Below the pieces are notes generated by a model. That model did no database searches and was not told where the DNA came from. It saw only the letters and a list, made by a program, of their open reading frames with translations. Of a DNA stretch of 64,000 nucleotides, positions 8,422 through 17,379 are shown piece by piece (positions within the stretch are counted from its first letter, which is position 1; the number at the start of each line of letters is the position of its first letter). A program made the translations under genes and the position numbers. The DNA comes from Leifsonia sp. EB41 (GTDB lineage Bacteria; Actinomycetota; Actinomycetes; Actinomycetales; Microbacteriaceae): NCBI RefSeq assembly GCF_041262565.1, contig NZ_JBGCCJ010000001.1, positions 3,348,001 through 3,412,000 of the forward strand, given 5' to 3'.

Positions 8422-9161
8422 TTCGTTCCGGCGGTGAGCGCGTTCGGGAGGGCGGCCAGCGAGCGGAGCTCGAAGACGCCGGCGCGGGCGGCGTCCGCCG
8501 CGTCCTCGGGCGTCGGCACGTCCCCGCGCCGGTTCAGCCACACGCCGGTCAGGCCGGCTGCGGCCGCGCCGATCGCGTCGGTGCGGAGGCGGTCGCCGAC
8601 GTAGGCCGCGTCGGACGGCCGCACGCCGAACACGGAGCACGCGTGCTCGAAGATGCGCGGGTCCGGCTTCGCGACGCCGACCTCGCCGGAGGCGATCAGA
8701 TGCTCCATGCGGGTGTCGAGGCCGACCGCCTCCACCTTGCGGCGCTGGAAGGCGAGGTCGCCGTTGGTGATGAGCCCGAACCGCACGCCCGGGATCGCCG
8801 CCTCCAGCGCGTCCAGGCAGGGGAGGGCGTCGTCGTGCAGCGACCAGGCCGCGACGTAGTGCTCGAAGTAGTCCGCGAACCAGGCGCTCGCCTCGGCGTC
8901 GCTCAGTTCGACGCCGTGCCGGGCGGCGAAGTCGCGGGCGCGCGCCTGGCGCTGCCCCTCGAAGTCGAGCCGGCCCGCGAGGTAGGAGTGGTAGTGCTCC
9001 TCCTCCAGGTCGTGCCAGAGCGTGGTCAGCTCGGCGGCCTCCATCGTGCCGTAGGGCTCGCCGAGCAGGCCCGCGTAGCGCTGGATACCCGCCGACACCG
9101 CGGCGCGATGGGCGAACAGGGTGTCGTCGAGGTCGAAGAGGACGACCCGCGGACCGGTCAC
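8418..9161 (-). CDS. HAD-superfamily hydrolase
   Basis: Phosphatase-type protein of 247 residues. Motif I is VVLFDLDDTLF (residues 5-15, both catalytic aspartates present), motif II is the LITNG threonine, motif III is the lysine of GVAKPDPRIF, and motif IV is YVGDRLRTD. The helical cap follows motif I, as in YjjG-like enzymes. The substrate cannot be told; nucleotide or sugar phosphates are typical. GTG 9161 overlaps the stop of the GNAT gene as GTGA, so it is translationally coupled at the end of an xthA-trpS-GNAT-HAD row. Confidence 0.9.
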   Translation of the reverse strand: MTGPRVVLFDLDDTLFAHRAAVSAGIQRYAGLLGEPYGTMEAAELTTLWHDLEEEHYHSYLAGRLDFEGQRQARARDFAARHGVELSDAEASAWFADYFEHYVAAWSLHDDALPCLDALEAAIPGVRFGLITNGDLAFQRRKVEAVGLDTRMEHLIASGEVGVAKPDPRIFEHACSVFGVRPSDAAYVGDRLRTDAIGAAAAGLTGVWLNRRGDVPTPEDAADAARAGVFELRSLAALPNALTAGTN

Positions 9162-9757
9162 CGTGCCGCCTGCGCGGACGTGAACGCCGGCCAGCCGTCC
9201 GCCGGCCGCCGCGGGTCGGCGGGCAGGAGCGCGGCCTGCCAGTCGTCGCGCCGGACGCCCCGGTGCGCCACTCCGAGCCGGGCGACGCCCTCCCACTGGA
9301 AGCCGGCCCGGCGCGCGACGGCGGCGCTCGCGACGTTCCCCGCGTAGGCGTGCCACACGACGCGCTGGAGCCCCAGCCCCGCCGACGCGTCGAACGCGTA
9401 GTCGAGCACCAGGTCGAGAGCGGCGGCCATCCAGCCGTGCCCTCGCGCGCCGGCGGACAGCCAGTAGCCGACCTCGCCCTCGCCGTCGTGGAGGTGATGC
9501 AGCCCGACCATCCCGTGCAGGAGGAGCGTCTCCGCGTCGCGGAGCGCCCAGGTGCACTCCCGCCCGCTCACCCAGCCGTCCGGCACGATCCCGGTCACGA
9601 ACCGCTCCGCGTCGGCGCGGTCGTACGGCGACGGCACGGTGGTCCACGCGGCGACCTCCGGATCGCGGCAGAACTCCGCGATCCGGTCGACGTCGGCGTC
9701 CACAGGGGCCGACAGGACGACAGGGCCGCCCGCCAGCTCCACCGGGGCCGGAGCCAT
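9158..9757 (-). CDS. GNAT-family N-acetyltransferase (RimJ/RimL-like)
   Basis: 199 residues. The pattern matches ribosomal-protein/amino-acid N-acetyltransferases: MVGLHHLHDGEGEVGYWLSA around residues 92-112, then a GARGHGWMAAAL acetyl-CoA loop (the usual Q/RxxGxG/A is altered), and NVASAAVARRAGFQWEGVAR near the C-terminus, where family members end the fold. The substrate is unknown. ATG 9757 overlaps the trpS stop by one base and its own stop overlaps the HAD start, so three genes are coupled. Confidence 0.88.
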   Translation of the reverse strand: MAPAPVELAGGPVVLSAPVDADVDRIAEFCRDPEVAAWTTVPSPYDRADAERFVTGIVPDGWVSGRECTWALRDAETLLLHGMVGLHHLHDGEGEVGYWLSAGARGHGWMAAALDLVLDYAFDASAGLGLQRVVWHAYAGNVASAAVARRAGFQWEGVARLGVAHRGVRRDDWQAALLPADPRRPADGWPAFTSAQAAR

Positions 9758-10767
9758 CAGTGCGCCCGTCGCAGCAGGCCGATTGCGTTGTAGGCCTTCG
9801 CCAGCGTCCGCTCGGCGACCTCGCTGGCCCGCTGCGCGTTGCCGGCGAGGATGCGGTCGAGCTCGGCCGGGTCGGAGAGCAGGTCGAGCGCGCGCTCCCG
9901 GATCGGGCCGAACGTCTCCACCACGACCTCCACGAGGCCCTTCTTGAAGTCGCCGTAGCCCTTGCCGTCGTACTCCAGCTCGATGTCGGCCACAGCGCGG
10001 CCGGTGAAGGCGGAGTAGATGCTGAGCAGGTTGGAGATGCCCGGCTTGCCCGCGCGGTCGAAGGACACTACGCCGTCGGTGTCGGTGACCGCGCGCATGA
10101 TCTTCTTGCGCGTCACGTCCGGCTCGTCGAGCATCCAGACGATACCGGCCCCCGACTCGGCGGACTTCGACATCTTCGACTCCGGGTTCTGGAGGTCGTA
10201 GATGCGCGCGCCGTCCTTGAGGATCATCGCCTGCGGCACGACGAACGTCTCGCCGAACCGGCTGTTGAACCGCTCGGCGAGGTCGCGGGTCAGCTCGACG
10301 TGCTGGCGCTGGTCGTCGCCGACGGGCACCACCTCGGCGTCGAACAGCAGGATGTCGGCGGCCATCAGCACCGGGTAGGCGAAAAGCCCGACCGAGGTCG
10401 CGTCCGCGCCCTGCTTGGCCGACTTGTCCTTGAACTGGGTCATCCGGGACGCCTCGCCGAACCCGGTGATCGTGTTCAGCAGCCAGGCGAGCTGGGCGTG
10501 GGCGGGGACGTGCGACTGCACGTACAGGGTGGAGGCCGACGGGTCGATGCCCGCGGCGATGTACTGCGCGGCGGTGCGGCGCGTCTTCTCGCGGAGCTCC
10601 ACCGGGTCCTGCGCGACGGTGATCGCGTGCAGGTCGACGACGGAGAAGAACGCGTCGTGGTTGCTCTGCAGCTCCTTCCACTGCAGGAGGGCGCCGACGT
10701 AGTTGCCGAGGTGGAGGGAGTCCGCCGACGGCTGCATGCCGGAGTAGAGGCGGGGGAGTGTGCTCAT
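9757..10767 (-). CDS. trpS: Tryptophanyl-tRNA synthetase
   Basis: Class Ic synthetase charging tRNA-Trp. 336 residues, the bacterial TrpRS length. The HIGH-type motif is [13 protein letters not shown] (residues ~14-26), and KMSKSAESG near residue 200 is the KMSKS loop. [19 protein letters not shown] is the conserved core block. ATG 10767 has only a weak ribosome site (GAAAG). It lies 35 bp after xthA on the same strand. No second trpS is in the window. Confidence 0.96.
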   Translation of the reverse strand: MSTLPRLYSGMQPSADSLHLGNYVGALLQWKELQSNHDAFFSVVDLHAITVAQDPVELREKTRRTAAQYIAAGIDPSASTLYVQSHVPAHAQLAWLLNTITGFGEASRMTQFKDKSAKQGADATSVGLFAYPVLMAADILLFDAEVVPVGDDQRQHVELTRDLAERFNSRFGETFVVPQAMILKDGARIYDLQNPESKMSKSAESGAGIVWMLDEPDVTRKKIMRAVTDTDGVVSFDRAGKPGISNLLSIYSAFTGRAVADIELEYDGKGYGDFKKGLVEVVVETFGPIRERALDLLSDPAELDRILAGNAQRASEVAERTLAKAYNAIGLLRRAH

Positions 10768-10802
10768 GTCACTGCTTTCGAAGTAGGAGGAGGGTGCGGA
10801 TG

Positions 10803-11642
10803 CTAGACGGCGTAGTCGACGACCACGGGGGTGTGGTCCGACCATCGCTCGTCGTAGGCGGCCGCACGGTCCACCGCGTAGTTCTTCACCGTCGCCGCCA
10901 GCGCCGGCGAGGCGAGCTGGTAGTCGATGCGCCAGCCGGTGTCGTTGTCGAACGCCTGCCCGCGCCACGACCACCACGTGTAGGGGCCGTCGACCTCGCC
11001 CGCGGCCTTGCGGCCCACGTCGACCCAGCCGAGCCCGGCGCCGTCGTTGTAGCGTGCGTCGTCCTCCGCGCCCAGGATGCGGTCGAAGTAGGCACGCTCC
11101 TCGGGGAGGAAGCCCGCCTTCTTGACGTTGCCCTTCCAGTTGCGGATGTCCAGTTTCCGGTGGCCCACGTTGAGGTCGCCCATCACGACGGCGTGCTCGC
11201 TGTGCTTCACGAGCTTCGGGAGGCGGGCCTCCATCGCGTCGAGGAAGGCGTACTTCGCGTCCTGCTTCTCGGTGCCGGCCTCGCCGGAGTGCACGTAGGC
11301 GCTCACGACCGTGATCACCGTCGAGCCGACCTCGTAGTCGGCCTCCAGCCAGCGGCCGGCGCTGTCGAAGTCGGGCGAGCCCAGCTCGACCCGGTGGATC
11401 TCCGCACGGGGATGCCGGCTGGCGATCGCGACGCCCGCGCGCCCCTTGGCGGTGGCGGGGTCGTGCACGATGTCCCACTCGCTGCCGAGAAGGCCCTGGA
11501 GGTCTTCGGAGGAGGCGCGCACCTCCTGCAACGCGAGGATGTCGACCTCCCGGCTGTCGAGCCACGCGCCCATGCCCTTGCGGAAGGCGGCACGGATGCC
11601 GTTGACGTTCACCGTCGCGATGCGCAGGGGTTTCGAGGGCAT
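10803..11642 (-). CDS. xthA: Exodeoxyribonuclease III / AP endonuclease
   Basis: Mg-dependent DNA repair nuclease that cleaves at abasic sites and trims 3' ends. 279 residues. The endonuclease/exonuclease/phosphatase fold motifs are present: [10 protein letters not shown] at the start, ALQEVRA (metal-binding Glu), [22 protein letters not shown] (Asp/Asn), DYQLASP, and the final catalytic [11 protein letters not shown]. The start at 11642 has GGAGGC before it and also TAGGCT exactly six bases upstream, so it could be read with or without a leader. Confidence 0.95.
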   Translation of the reverse strand: MPSKPLRIATVNVNGIRAAFRKGMGAWLDSREVDILALQEVRASSEDLQGLLGSEWDIVHDPATAKGRAGVAIASRHPRAEIHRVELGSPDFDSAGRWLEADYEVGSTVITVVSAYVHSGEAGTEKQDAKYAFLDAMEARLPKLVKHSEHAVVMGDLNVGHRKLDIRNWKGNVKKAGFLPEERAYFDRILGAEDDARYNDGAGLGWVDVGRKAAGEVDGPYTWWSWRGQAFDNDTGWRIDYQLASPALAATVKNYAVDRAAAYDERWSDHTPVVVDYAV

Positions 11643-11791
11643 GCCTCCAGCCTACCGGGGCGCGCCGACAGCCCGGCGGACCAAAGACGTCGAATTGTCG
11701 ATGGTTTGATTAATATGTGAGAACTGATACGTTACAGGAGCGCCAAATCACATGGTGGCGCGACATTCCCCATGAATCGAAGGTGATCCCC

Positions 11792-13340
11792 ATGACCGAA
11801 CCCCAGACCTCCCGAGCCCCCTCGCGTCGCACGATCGTCAAGGGCGCCGCGTGGGCGGCGCCCGCTGTGGCGGTGTCGCTCGCGTCCCCCGCTGTCGCCA
11901 CCTCCCTCCCGGTCTCCACCCTGACAGTCGAGTTCACCCGGCCCTTCTACATGACGACGTCGGGCGGACTGTTCACCTCCCCGGCCGTCGAGGCGAAGGT
12001 GTGGGATGCCGGCGGCCCCGTGGCGGACGCCGGCGTCACGTTCACGATCGCGGCAGTCGACCACACCGACGAAGACGTGGAGGGCGAAGGCGACGACGCT
12101 GCGGATGGTACCGACGTCGTCGCCGCCTTCGGCCGTCCCGACGGCCCCGCCGCGACGACGGTCACTTCGACGGCGACGGGGCTGGCCACTCCCGAGACCA
12201 TCCATGCCGGGAAGGTCGTCGGTGTGCTCCGCGTGACGGCGGAGGCCCTGGTGACGCGCGACGGCGTCACGGAGACGGCGACCGCCGAGGCCTTCATCGG
12301 GATCTTCGGGTCCGTGACCACGACCGTGCCCTTGTCCGCCGGCTACAAAGGTACGTCTGCGCTCGGCACGGGCAGCACCGCCAACAACCCGCTTCCTGCC
12401 GCCGTCGCGATGCCGGCGACTGCGCCGAGTGTCACGCTGCTCGGGGCCGGAATGTACCGCGCGGGATTCGCGCTCGACGAGGCCGGCACTGTGTGGGGCT
12501 GGGGCTCCGACTACTACCACAACCAGGCGAAGCGCGGGACCCTACTACGCGATGTTCGCGTTGACGCGCAGCGGCGAGGTCTGGGGTTGGGGCTACAACC
12601 TGGAGGGCCAGTTCGCGGACGGAACGACCGGTGGAACGTACCGGCACGATCCGGTCCGCATCCCGAACCTCGGGCCGGTGAAGAAGCTGGCCGGCGGCAA
12701 CTACAACGTGCACGCCCTCCTCGAAGACGGGACGCTCTGGAACTGGGGCTACGGCGCGTACGGCAGCCTCGCGGACGGCGTCACCGGCGTCCACCGTGCC
12801 GCCACTCCGACACGGGTGACGGGATTCCCGGCCGATCGCGTCGTGGTCGACGTCGCCGGCCGTAAGAACGGCGCATCGGCCGTCCTCGACGACGGCACCG
12901 TCTGGTCGTGGGGATACAACGGCCACGGCGAGATCGGCGACGGCACGGCCAACGATCGCTATGTCCCCACTCAGGTCACCTCGCTCAGCGACGCGAAGCG
13001 CGTCTATGCCAACTGGTGGAACGTCGGCGTCGTCCTCGCTGACGGCACCTGCCGGCTGTGGGGCAACAACGCCTACTTCAACCTGGGCAACGGGTCGACC
13101 GCCAACCAGAAGCTCCCCGTCAATCCCGGCCTGACGAACGTGGACGCACTCTCCTGGGGGCTTGAGACCGGCCACGCGCTCCTGACCGATGGAAGCGTCT
13201 ACGGCTGGGGCTACAACGGCAACTACGAAACGGGAACGGGTGTGAGCGGTAACGTCACGACGCCGCTGCGCGTCCCGAACATCGGCCCGGTGAAGCAGCT
13301 CGCCCAGTCGCAGTACTCGACGTACTTCCTGCCCGCCTAG
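11792..13340 (+). pseudogene. Tat-exported RCC1-repeat protein, broken by an internal frame-shifting deletion
   Basis: ATG 11792 (GAAGG seven to ten bases upstream) opens a protein with a twin-arginine-type signal: SRRTIVKGAAWAAPA at residues 11-25, then a hydrophobic run ending ASPAVA. An Ig-like or invasin-like domain spans residues ~40-190. RCC1/BNR-type repeats with VWGWG cores follow. The frame changes near 12530-12545: the first frame is coherent to DYYHNQAK, and the second from YYAMFALTRSGEVWGWG to the stop at 13340. The distance between the first two VWGWG motifs is 88 nt, against 156 nt for the next intact spacing, so about 68 nt seem lost. This is either a real mutation or an assembly collapse in repeats. 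The undamaged protein would have about 540 residues. Confidence 0.8.
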
Positions 13341-13360
13341 CCGTCGAGGGCGCCTCCTCG

Positions 13361-13403
13361 ACAGCGGCGTCGGTGCGCTACTGACGTGCGCCGACGCCGC
13401 TGT
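13361..13403. terminator. Bidirectional terminator between the RCC1-repeat gene and the YihY gene
   Basis: Perfect 13-base arms ACAGCGGCGTCGG and CCGACGCCGCTGT enclose a 17-base loop; flanking CTCCTCG/CGAGGAG extends the pairing after a bulge. It lies 20 bases after the RCC1 stop and covers the YihY stop codon (13378-13380). Confidence 0.8.
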
Positions 13404-14622
13404 CGTCGAGGAGATCGTTGAGCCGGTGCTCGGCCCGCTCGACCCTGCGCTGAGCGCCGAGCCGGGCGAGGAACTTCGACTGCGCGAGCTCGTCCCTCGC
13501 GGTCTCGAGCTCGGCCTTCGCGACCAGCACCCGCGCCTCGTACTCGGCGGCGGCGCGCTCGGCGGCGGCCTGCTCCGGCGTGATCATCCGTGGCGAGATC
13601 CCGCTGTCGAACATCCCGACCGCGATCCAGGAGGCGGAAAGCAGGATGACGCGCGAGACCAGGTTGAACCAGATCAGCAGACCGACGAACACCGCGAACG
13701 TGGCCAGGAGCGGGTTCTTCGAGGCGCCCGTCAGCAGGAGGCCGCCGAGCGCGCTCAGCCCGGCGAGAACGCACGAGCCGAGCAGCACGCCGAAGAAGAG
13801 GTTGCGCCACGGGATCGCGACGCGCGCCATCACGCGGAACATCGCGCCGAGGGTGAAGATGTTGAGGACCACCGAGATGAGCAGGCCCGAGAATCGGGTG
13901 AGCGCGTCCGTCCAGAATGTGTCGGCACTGAGCCCGATGAGATGGAGGAAGAAGGTCAGCGCCTGCGTGCTGATGATCGAGATCAGCGCAGAGAACACCA
14001 GCACCAGCCCGAACCCGAGCGCCAGGAACAGGTCGCGGATCTTCTGCAGCACGTAGTTGGTCGTGTCGCGGCTGAGCCCGAAGACGGCGCGCACCGCCTG
14101 GCGCGTGTAGTAGAGCCAGCCGATCGCCGTCCAGAGCAGGCTGATGGCCGCGACGATGCCCGACCAGCCGAAGGACGTCGCCGACTCGAGCTGCTCGGAG
14201 TTGATGACGCCCGGCGTCGTGGGGGTCGAGATGAGCCCGGGGATCGCCCGGTTGATGATCTCGACCAGTGACTCGTAGATGTCATTGTTGCCGCTGAGCC
14301 AGACTCCCGCCGCCGAGAAGCCGAGCCAGACCGCCGCGAACACGGCGAAGAGCGACTGGAAGCCCATCCCGGCGGCGCGGAGGTTGCCGTCGGAGTGCGA
14401 GAAGTTGATGTAGACGCGGTACGGGCGCAACGACTGTACCCACTTCGCCCACCGGGAGACGCGGGCCACCGGCTTCTCGAGGCGCTCCTTCAGCGGCTCG
14501 GCGGCATCGAGGATGCGCTCCTTCAGCGTCTCCTCCGGTTCGACGGTGCCCTCGGCGCGCTGGAGCGCCGGATCGGGCTGCGCCGTCACCGTGCCCTCCC
14601 CGCGTCGCGACTTCCTGGCCAC
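13378..14622 (-). CDS. YihY/virulence factor BrkB family inner-membrane protein
   Basis: 414 residues from GTG 14622. The cytoplasmic N-terminus (about 90 residues) contains a charged coil. A polytopic region with about six membrane helices follows (YINFSHSDGNLRAAGMGFQS before helix 1; GWLYYTRQAVRAVFGLSRD; late WFNLVSRVILLSASWIAVG), and then a Glu/Ala/Arg-rich coiled tail of ~80 residues. The family was long called ribonuclease BN by mistake; its true role is unknown. TATCCT six bases before GTG 14622 suggests a leaderless start. A GTG at 14589 after GGGAGGG is an alternative (403 residues). It sits between two Tat-signal protein genes. Confidence 0.85.
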   Translation of the reverse strand: MARKSRRGEGTVTAQPDPALQRAEGTVEPEETLKERILDAAEPLKERLEKPVARVSRWAKWVQSLRPYRVYINFSHSDGNLRAAGMGFQSLFAVFAAVWLGFSAAGVWLSGNNDIYESLVEIINRAIPGLISTPTTPGVINSEQLESATSFGWSGIVAAISLLWTAIGWLYYTRQAVRAVFGLSRDTTNYVLQKIRDLFLALGFGLVLVFSALISIISTQALTFFLHLIGLSADTFWTDALTRFSGLLISVVLNIFTLGAMFRVMARVAIPWRNLFFGVLLGSCVLAGLSALGGLLLTGASKNPLLATFAVFVGLLIWFNLVSRVILLSASWIAVGMFDSGISPRMITPEQAAAERAAAEYEARVLVAKAELETARDELAQSKFLARLGAQRRVERAEHRLNDLLDDSGVGARQ

Positions 14623-14772
14623 GCCGCAAGGATATCGACTCCGCCCCCGCCCGTCCCTTCCCGGGTCAGCGTGACCGTCGCTCGTGATGACATAGCCGAT
14701 TACAGCAGCTGAGACTCTTGTTGCTAACGTTGACGTGAAACATCTTACCTGATTCGATGAAAGGCCCCCTCG

Positions 14773-16086
14773 ATGAATCAAACGGAACACTCACAACGTG
14801 CCTCTGCGACCGTCAGTCGACGCACGGTCGCCAAGACGGCTGCGTGGGCGGCTCCCGCGATCGCACTCTCGGCCGCTTCGCCGGCCTTCGCCACGTCCGT
14901 CCAGGCCGCGGTGATCCTGCTCGACGCTCCCTCGTATGAGGTCGTGCCGGGCGGCACGGTCACGCTCACGGGAACGATCGTCCCGGCGACCGGGGGGACG
15001 GTCCCTTCCGGTATCGGGCTCCAAGCGGCCTTCTCCGGCGGGTCCGGATTCACCGTGGCCTCCGGCCCGGTCGTGACGGGCAGCACGTTCACCCTGACCG
15101 TCCGTGCGTCGGCGACGGCGACCCCGTCGAAGATCACCGTCTCGAGCTGGAACCACCCCGTCTTCGAGGAGGCGCAGGCGGACCTGACCCTCGCCGCCGT
15201 AACGGTGGGCGGCGCCATCCACTTCGATCGCTCCCTTTACACGGTGACGAGCGGCGAGGATGTCACGATCACGGGAACGCTCGAGCCCGCGGCCGGAACG
15301 GTGCTCCCTTCCGACATCCTGCTCGAGGCCGCGGTCGAAGGCCTCGGCTTCACCCTGGTCGGGCCCGTGGTCGTGACCGGGAACGCGTTCGCGGTGAAGG
15401 TCGCGGCCAAAACGGCCGGGGCGGCCGGGGCGGTCTCGGTGCACAGCCCGAACTACGCCGGCTACTTCGCCGCCAGGACGCAGGTCACCACGCTCTCCCC
15501 GGGTTTCGTCGACGCCGGATACGGAATGGTGCCGTTCGTGAGGGGTTGGAAGAGGACCACCGGAAGCGATCCTGCCGTGAGCTGGTTCGCGCCGGCGGCG
15601 GGTCTCCTCACCGTGGCGGCGGGGAAGCTCGGCGTCAAGAACCCGTGGCTCGACATGAGGGTCGGCCTGCAGAACGGATCGACCTTCGTCGACGGCTTCG
15701 ACAACGCGCCGTTCGATAAAAACCCGATGTGGGCGAGCGCCTACCCCTCCATGCCGAGCCTCGATCTCCGCACAGAGGCCACGGTGGTCAGCCTGACGGT
15801 CAACGGCGCACCCTATGACAAGAATGCCGGCATCGCTTTGCAGCTCGGTGGATCGACCGCCACGGGTTCCGGAGCGGCGCTCACGGGGCGTGCTGATCCC
15901 ACAGTGGTGTTCTGGCCGAACAAGGACTCGCGTGGCGTCGACACCACCTACAACAGCGTCTTCGCCTATCTGCCGACCACACTCCCGAAGGGGGCAGTCG
16001 GAAAGGTTGAAATCGTGACCACGGTCTCCAAAGCGGATGGGTCTAGAACGAAGATCGGCTTCGTCATCGACTACCAGTACAAGTAA
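14773..16086 (+). CDS. Tat-exported protein with two ~98-residue repeats and a unique C-terminal domain
   Basis: 437 residues, not recognised as a named family. The signal is SRRTVAKTAAWAAPAIAL (residues 15-32), then ASPAFA and probable cleavage at 40. Residues ~45-143 and ~144-244 are two copies of a beta-rich unit with landmarks PSYEVVPGGTVTLTGTI, a VPSGI block, GPVVTG and an SSWNHP-like turn. Residues ~245-437 are unique, rich in Trp, Gly and Asp, with no membrane anchor or sorting motif, so the protein should be released or wall-associated. GAAAGG precedes ATG 14773. It is the closest relative of the next gene. Hairpin terminator at 16100. Confidence 0.8.
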   Translation: MNQTEHSQRASATVSRRTVAKTAAWAAPAIALSAASPAFATSVQAAVILLDAPSYEVVPGGTVTLTGTIVPATGGTVPSGIGLQAAFSGGSGFTVASGPVVTGSTFTLTVRASATATPSKITVSSWNHPVFEEAQADLTLAAVTVGGAIHFDRSLYTVTSGEDVTITGTLEPAAGTVLPSDILLEAAVEGLGFTLVGPVVVTGNAFAVKVAAKTAGAAGAVSVHSPNYAGYFAARTQVTTLSPGFVDAGYGMVPFVRGWKRTTGSDPAVSWFAPAAGLLTVAAGKLGVKNPWLDMRVGLQNGSTFVDGFDNAPFDKNPMWASAYPSMPSLDLRTEATVVSLTVNGAPYDKNAGIALQLGGSTATGSGAALTGRADPTVVFWPNKDSRGVDTTYNSVFAYLPTTLPKGAVGKVEIVTTVSKADGSRTKIGFVIDYQYK

Positions 16087-16099
16087 CCGTTCGAATCGT

Positions 16100-16134
16100 C
16101 CGAAGGCGCCCTGGTTCACCCAGGGCGCCTTCGG
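16100..16134 (+). terminator. Hairpin terminator after the two-repeat exported protein
   Basis: Perfect 15-base arms CCGAAGGCGCCCTGG and CCAGGGCGCCTTCGG around a TTCAC loop, 14 bases after the stop at 16086, followed by a T-containing CGTTTA. Confidence 0.9.
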
Positions 16135-16251
16135 CGTTTAAGGCGACCGATTGTGAGCGTTGCTGATATTCACAGACTTCGAGTGCACGAGTCCTCTGGT
16201 TACCTGCTAAAATTTACGTGCAGTATTTTTGCCGATCCCGAAAGAGAATCC

Positions 16252-17277
16252 ATGAACGACTCGAAAGACGAAAACTCTCATCTCATCTCGCGGCGCACTG
16301 TCGCCAAGACGGCCGCGTGGGCGCCCCCTGCGATCGCCCTCGCGGTGGCCTCGCCGGCCCATGCCGCATCGACGTCCGAGGTTGCGATGATCCAGTTCGA
16401 CGAACCCCTGTACCAGGTGGCGCCGAATACCACGATCGTCATCACCGGAACGCTGGTCCCTGCCAAGGGGTCGAGCGTTCCCGCGGACATCAAGTTCAAC
16501 GTGAACTTCCCCGGAGCGAAAGGCTTCTACGGCACTCCGCCGGTCGTGACGGGTAACCGCTTCGAGATGACGGTGCAGGCCTATGACACCGCGACGACGG
16601 CGACCTTGCGGCTGTCCTCCTCCAACTACCCGGCCTACACGCCGGGCACGACCACGGTGACCGCCGCCAAGTCCGGCGCGATCCTCGTCGGCCAGCCGAC
16701 CTACGACGTCCCGCAGGGCGGCGGTATCTCCGTGAAGGGGACGCTGCAGGCCCCGGAGGGCGGGACGCTCCCGGAGAACATCGAACTGGTGGCCACCACC
16801 ACCGATGGATTCGAGGTGCTGATCCAGCCCCTGGTGACGGACAACACGTACGAGCTGGTCGTCGGGGCGATCGCAGCGCCAGGCGCCACGGGAAACCTCA
16901 CCGTCTCGAGCTCCAGCCACCCCACATACACGCCGGGCACAGCCGCGCTGACGGCCGTGGCCAGCGACGTCCCCACGGGGGTTCCGCAGCTCGTATTCGA
17001 CCAGCCGGTCTTCACCGCTCCGGGGGCGGGGCCCGTCGCCATCCCGGGACACATCATCGTCCCGCCGGGTGTGACCCTGCCATCCGATATCGAGCTCGTG
17101 GCACAGTCGGTGTCGGAGTTCTGGAAGATCACGGGGAAGCCGGTGATGACCGGGCCCGACACGTTCTCGGTGATCGTGGAGGCGCCGGTCCGGCGCTCCC
17201 TCACGTACATCATGCTGTGGAGCCCCAACCACACCGACTACGGGTTCCCGATCACCTGGGTGAACAACTACGTGTAG
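16252..17277 (+). CDS. Tat-exported protein with three ~98-residue repeats
   Basis: 341 residues, no named family. SRRTVAKTAAWAPPAIAL (residues 13-30) is nearly identical to the previous gene's signal, ending ASPAHA before probable cleavage at 38. Three copies of the same unit follow: ~43-141, ~142-239 and ~240-341. Shared landmarks are an aromatic YxV-type start, a (V/I)xGTL strand, a LP-x-(D/N)-I-(E/K) turn, the PVVTGN/PLVTDN block and a final SSxNxPxYTPG strand. The third copy is the most divergent. ATG 16252 has a weak AAAGAGA upstream. The ~170 bp before the start are markedly AT-rich against the surroundings. The repeats look like Ig-type or binding modules; the ligand is unknown. Confidence 0.8.
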   Translation: MNDSKDENSHLISRRTVAKTAAWAPPAIALAVASPAHAASTSEVAMIQFDEPLYQVAPNTTIVITGTLVPAKGSSVPADIKFNVNFPGAKGFYGTPPVVTGNRFEMTVQAYDTATTATLRLSSSNYPAYTPGTTTVTAAKSGAILVGQPTYDVPQGGGISVKGTLQAPEGGTLPENIELVATTTDGFEVLIQPLVTDNTYELVVGAIAAPGATGNLTVSSSSHPTYTPGTAALTAVASDVPTGVPQLVFDQPVFTAPGAGPVAIPGHIIVPPGVTLPSDIELVAQSVSEFWKITGKPVMTGPDTFSVIVEAPVRRSLTYIMLWSPNHTDYGFPITWVNNYV

Positions 17278-17324
17278 AAGGTTCACGACTCACGCGATCA
17301 CACCCTGCTGACGCGTGGCCGACG

Positions 17325-17360
17325 ACGAAGGCGCCCCCGGGAGACCGGGGGCGCCTTCGT
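17325..17360. terminator. Bidirectional terminator between the three-repeat protein gene and sdhB
   Basis: A perfect 16-base stem (ACGAAGGCGCCCCCGG / CCGGGGGCGCCTTCGT) closes a GAGA tetraloop. It lies between convergent genes, 48 bases after one stop and 19 bases after sdhB on the other strand. Confidence 0.9.
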
Positions 17361-17379
17361 ATCGAGCTGAGAGTCTGCG

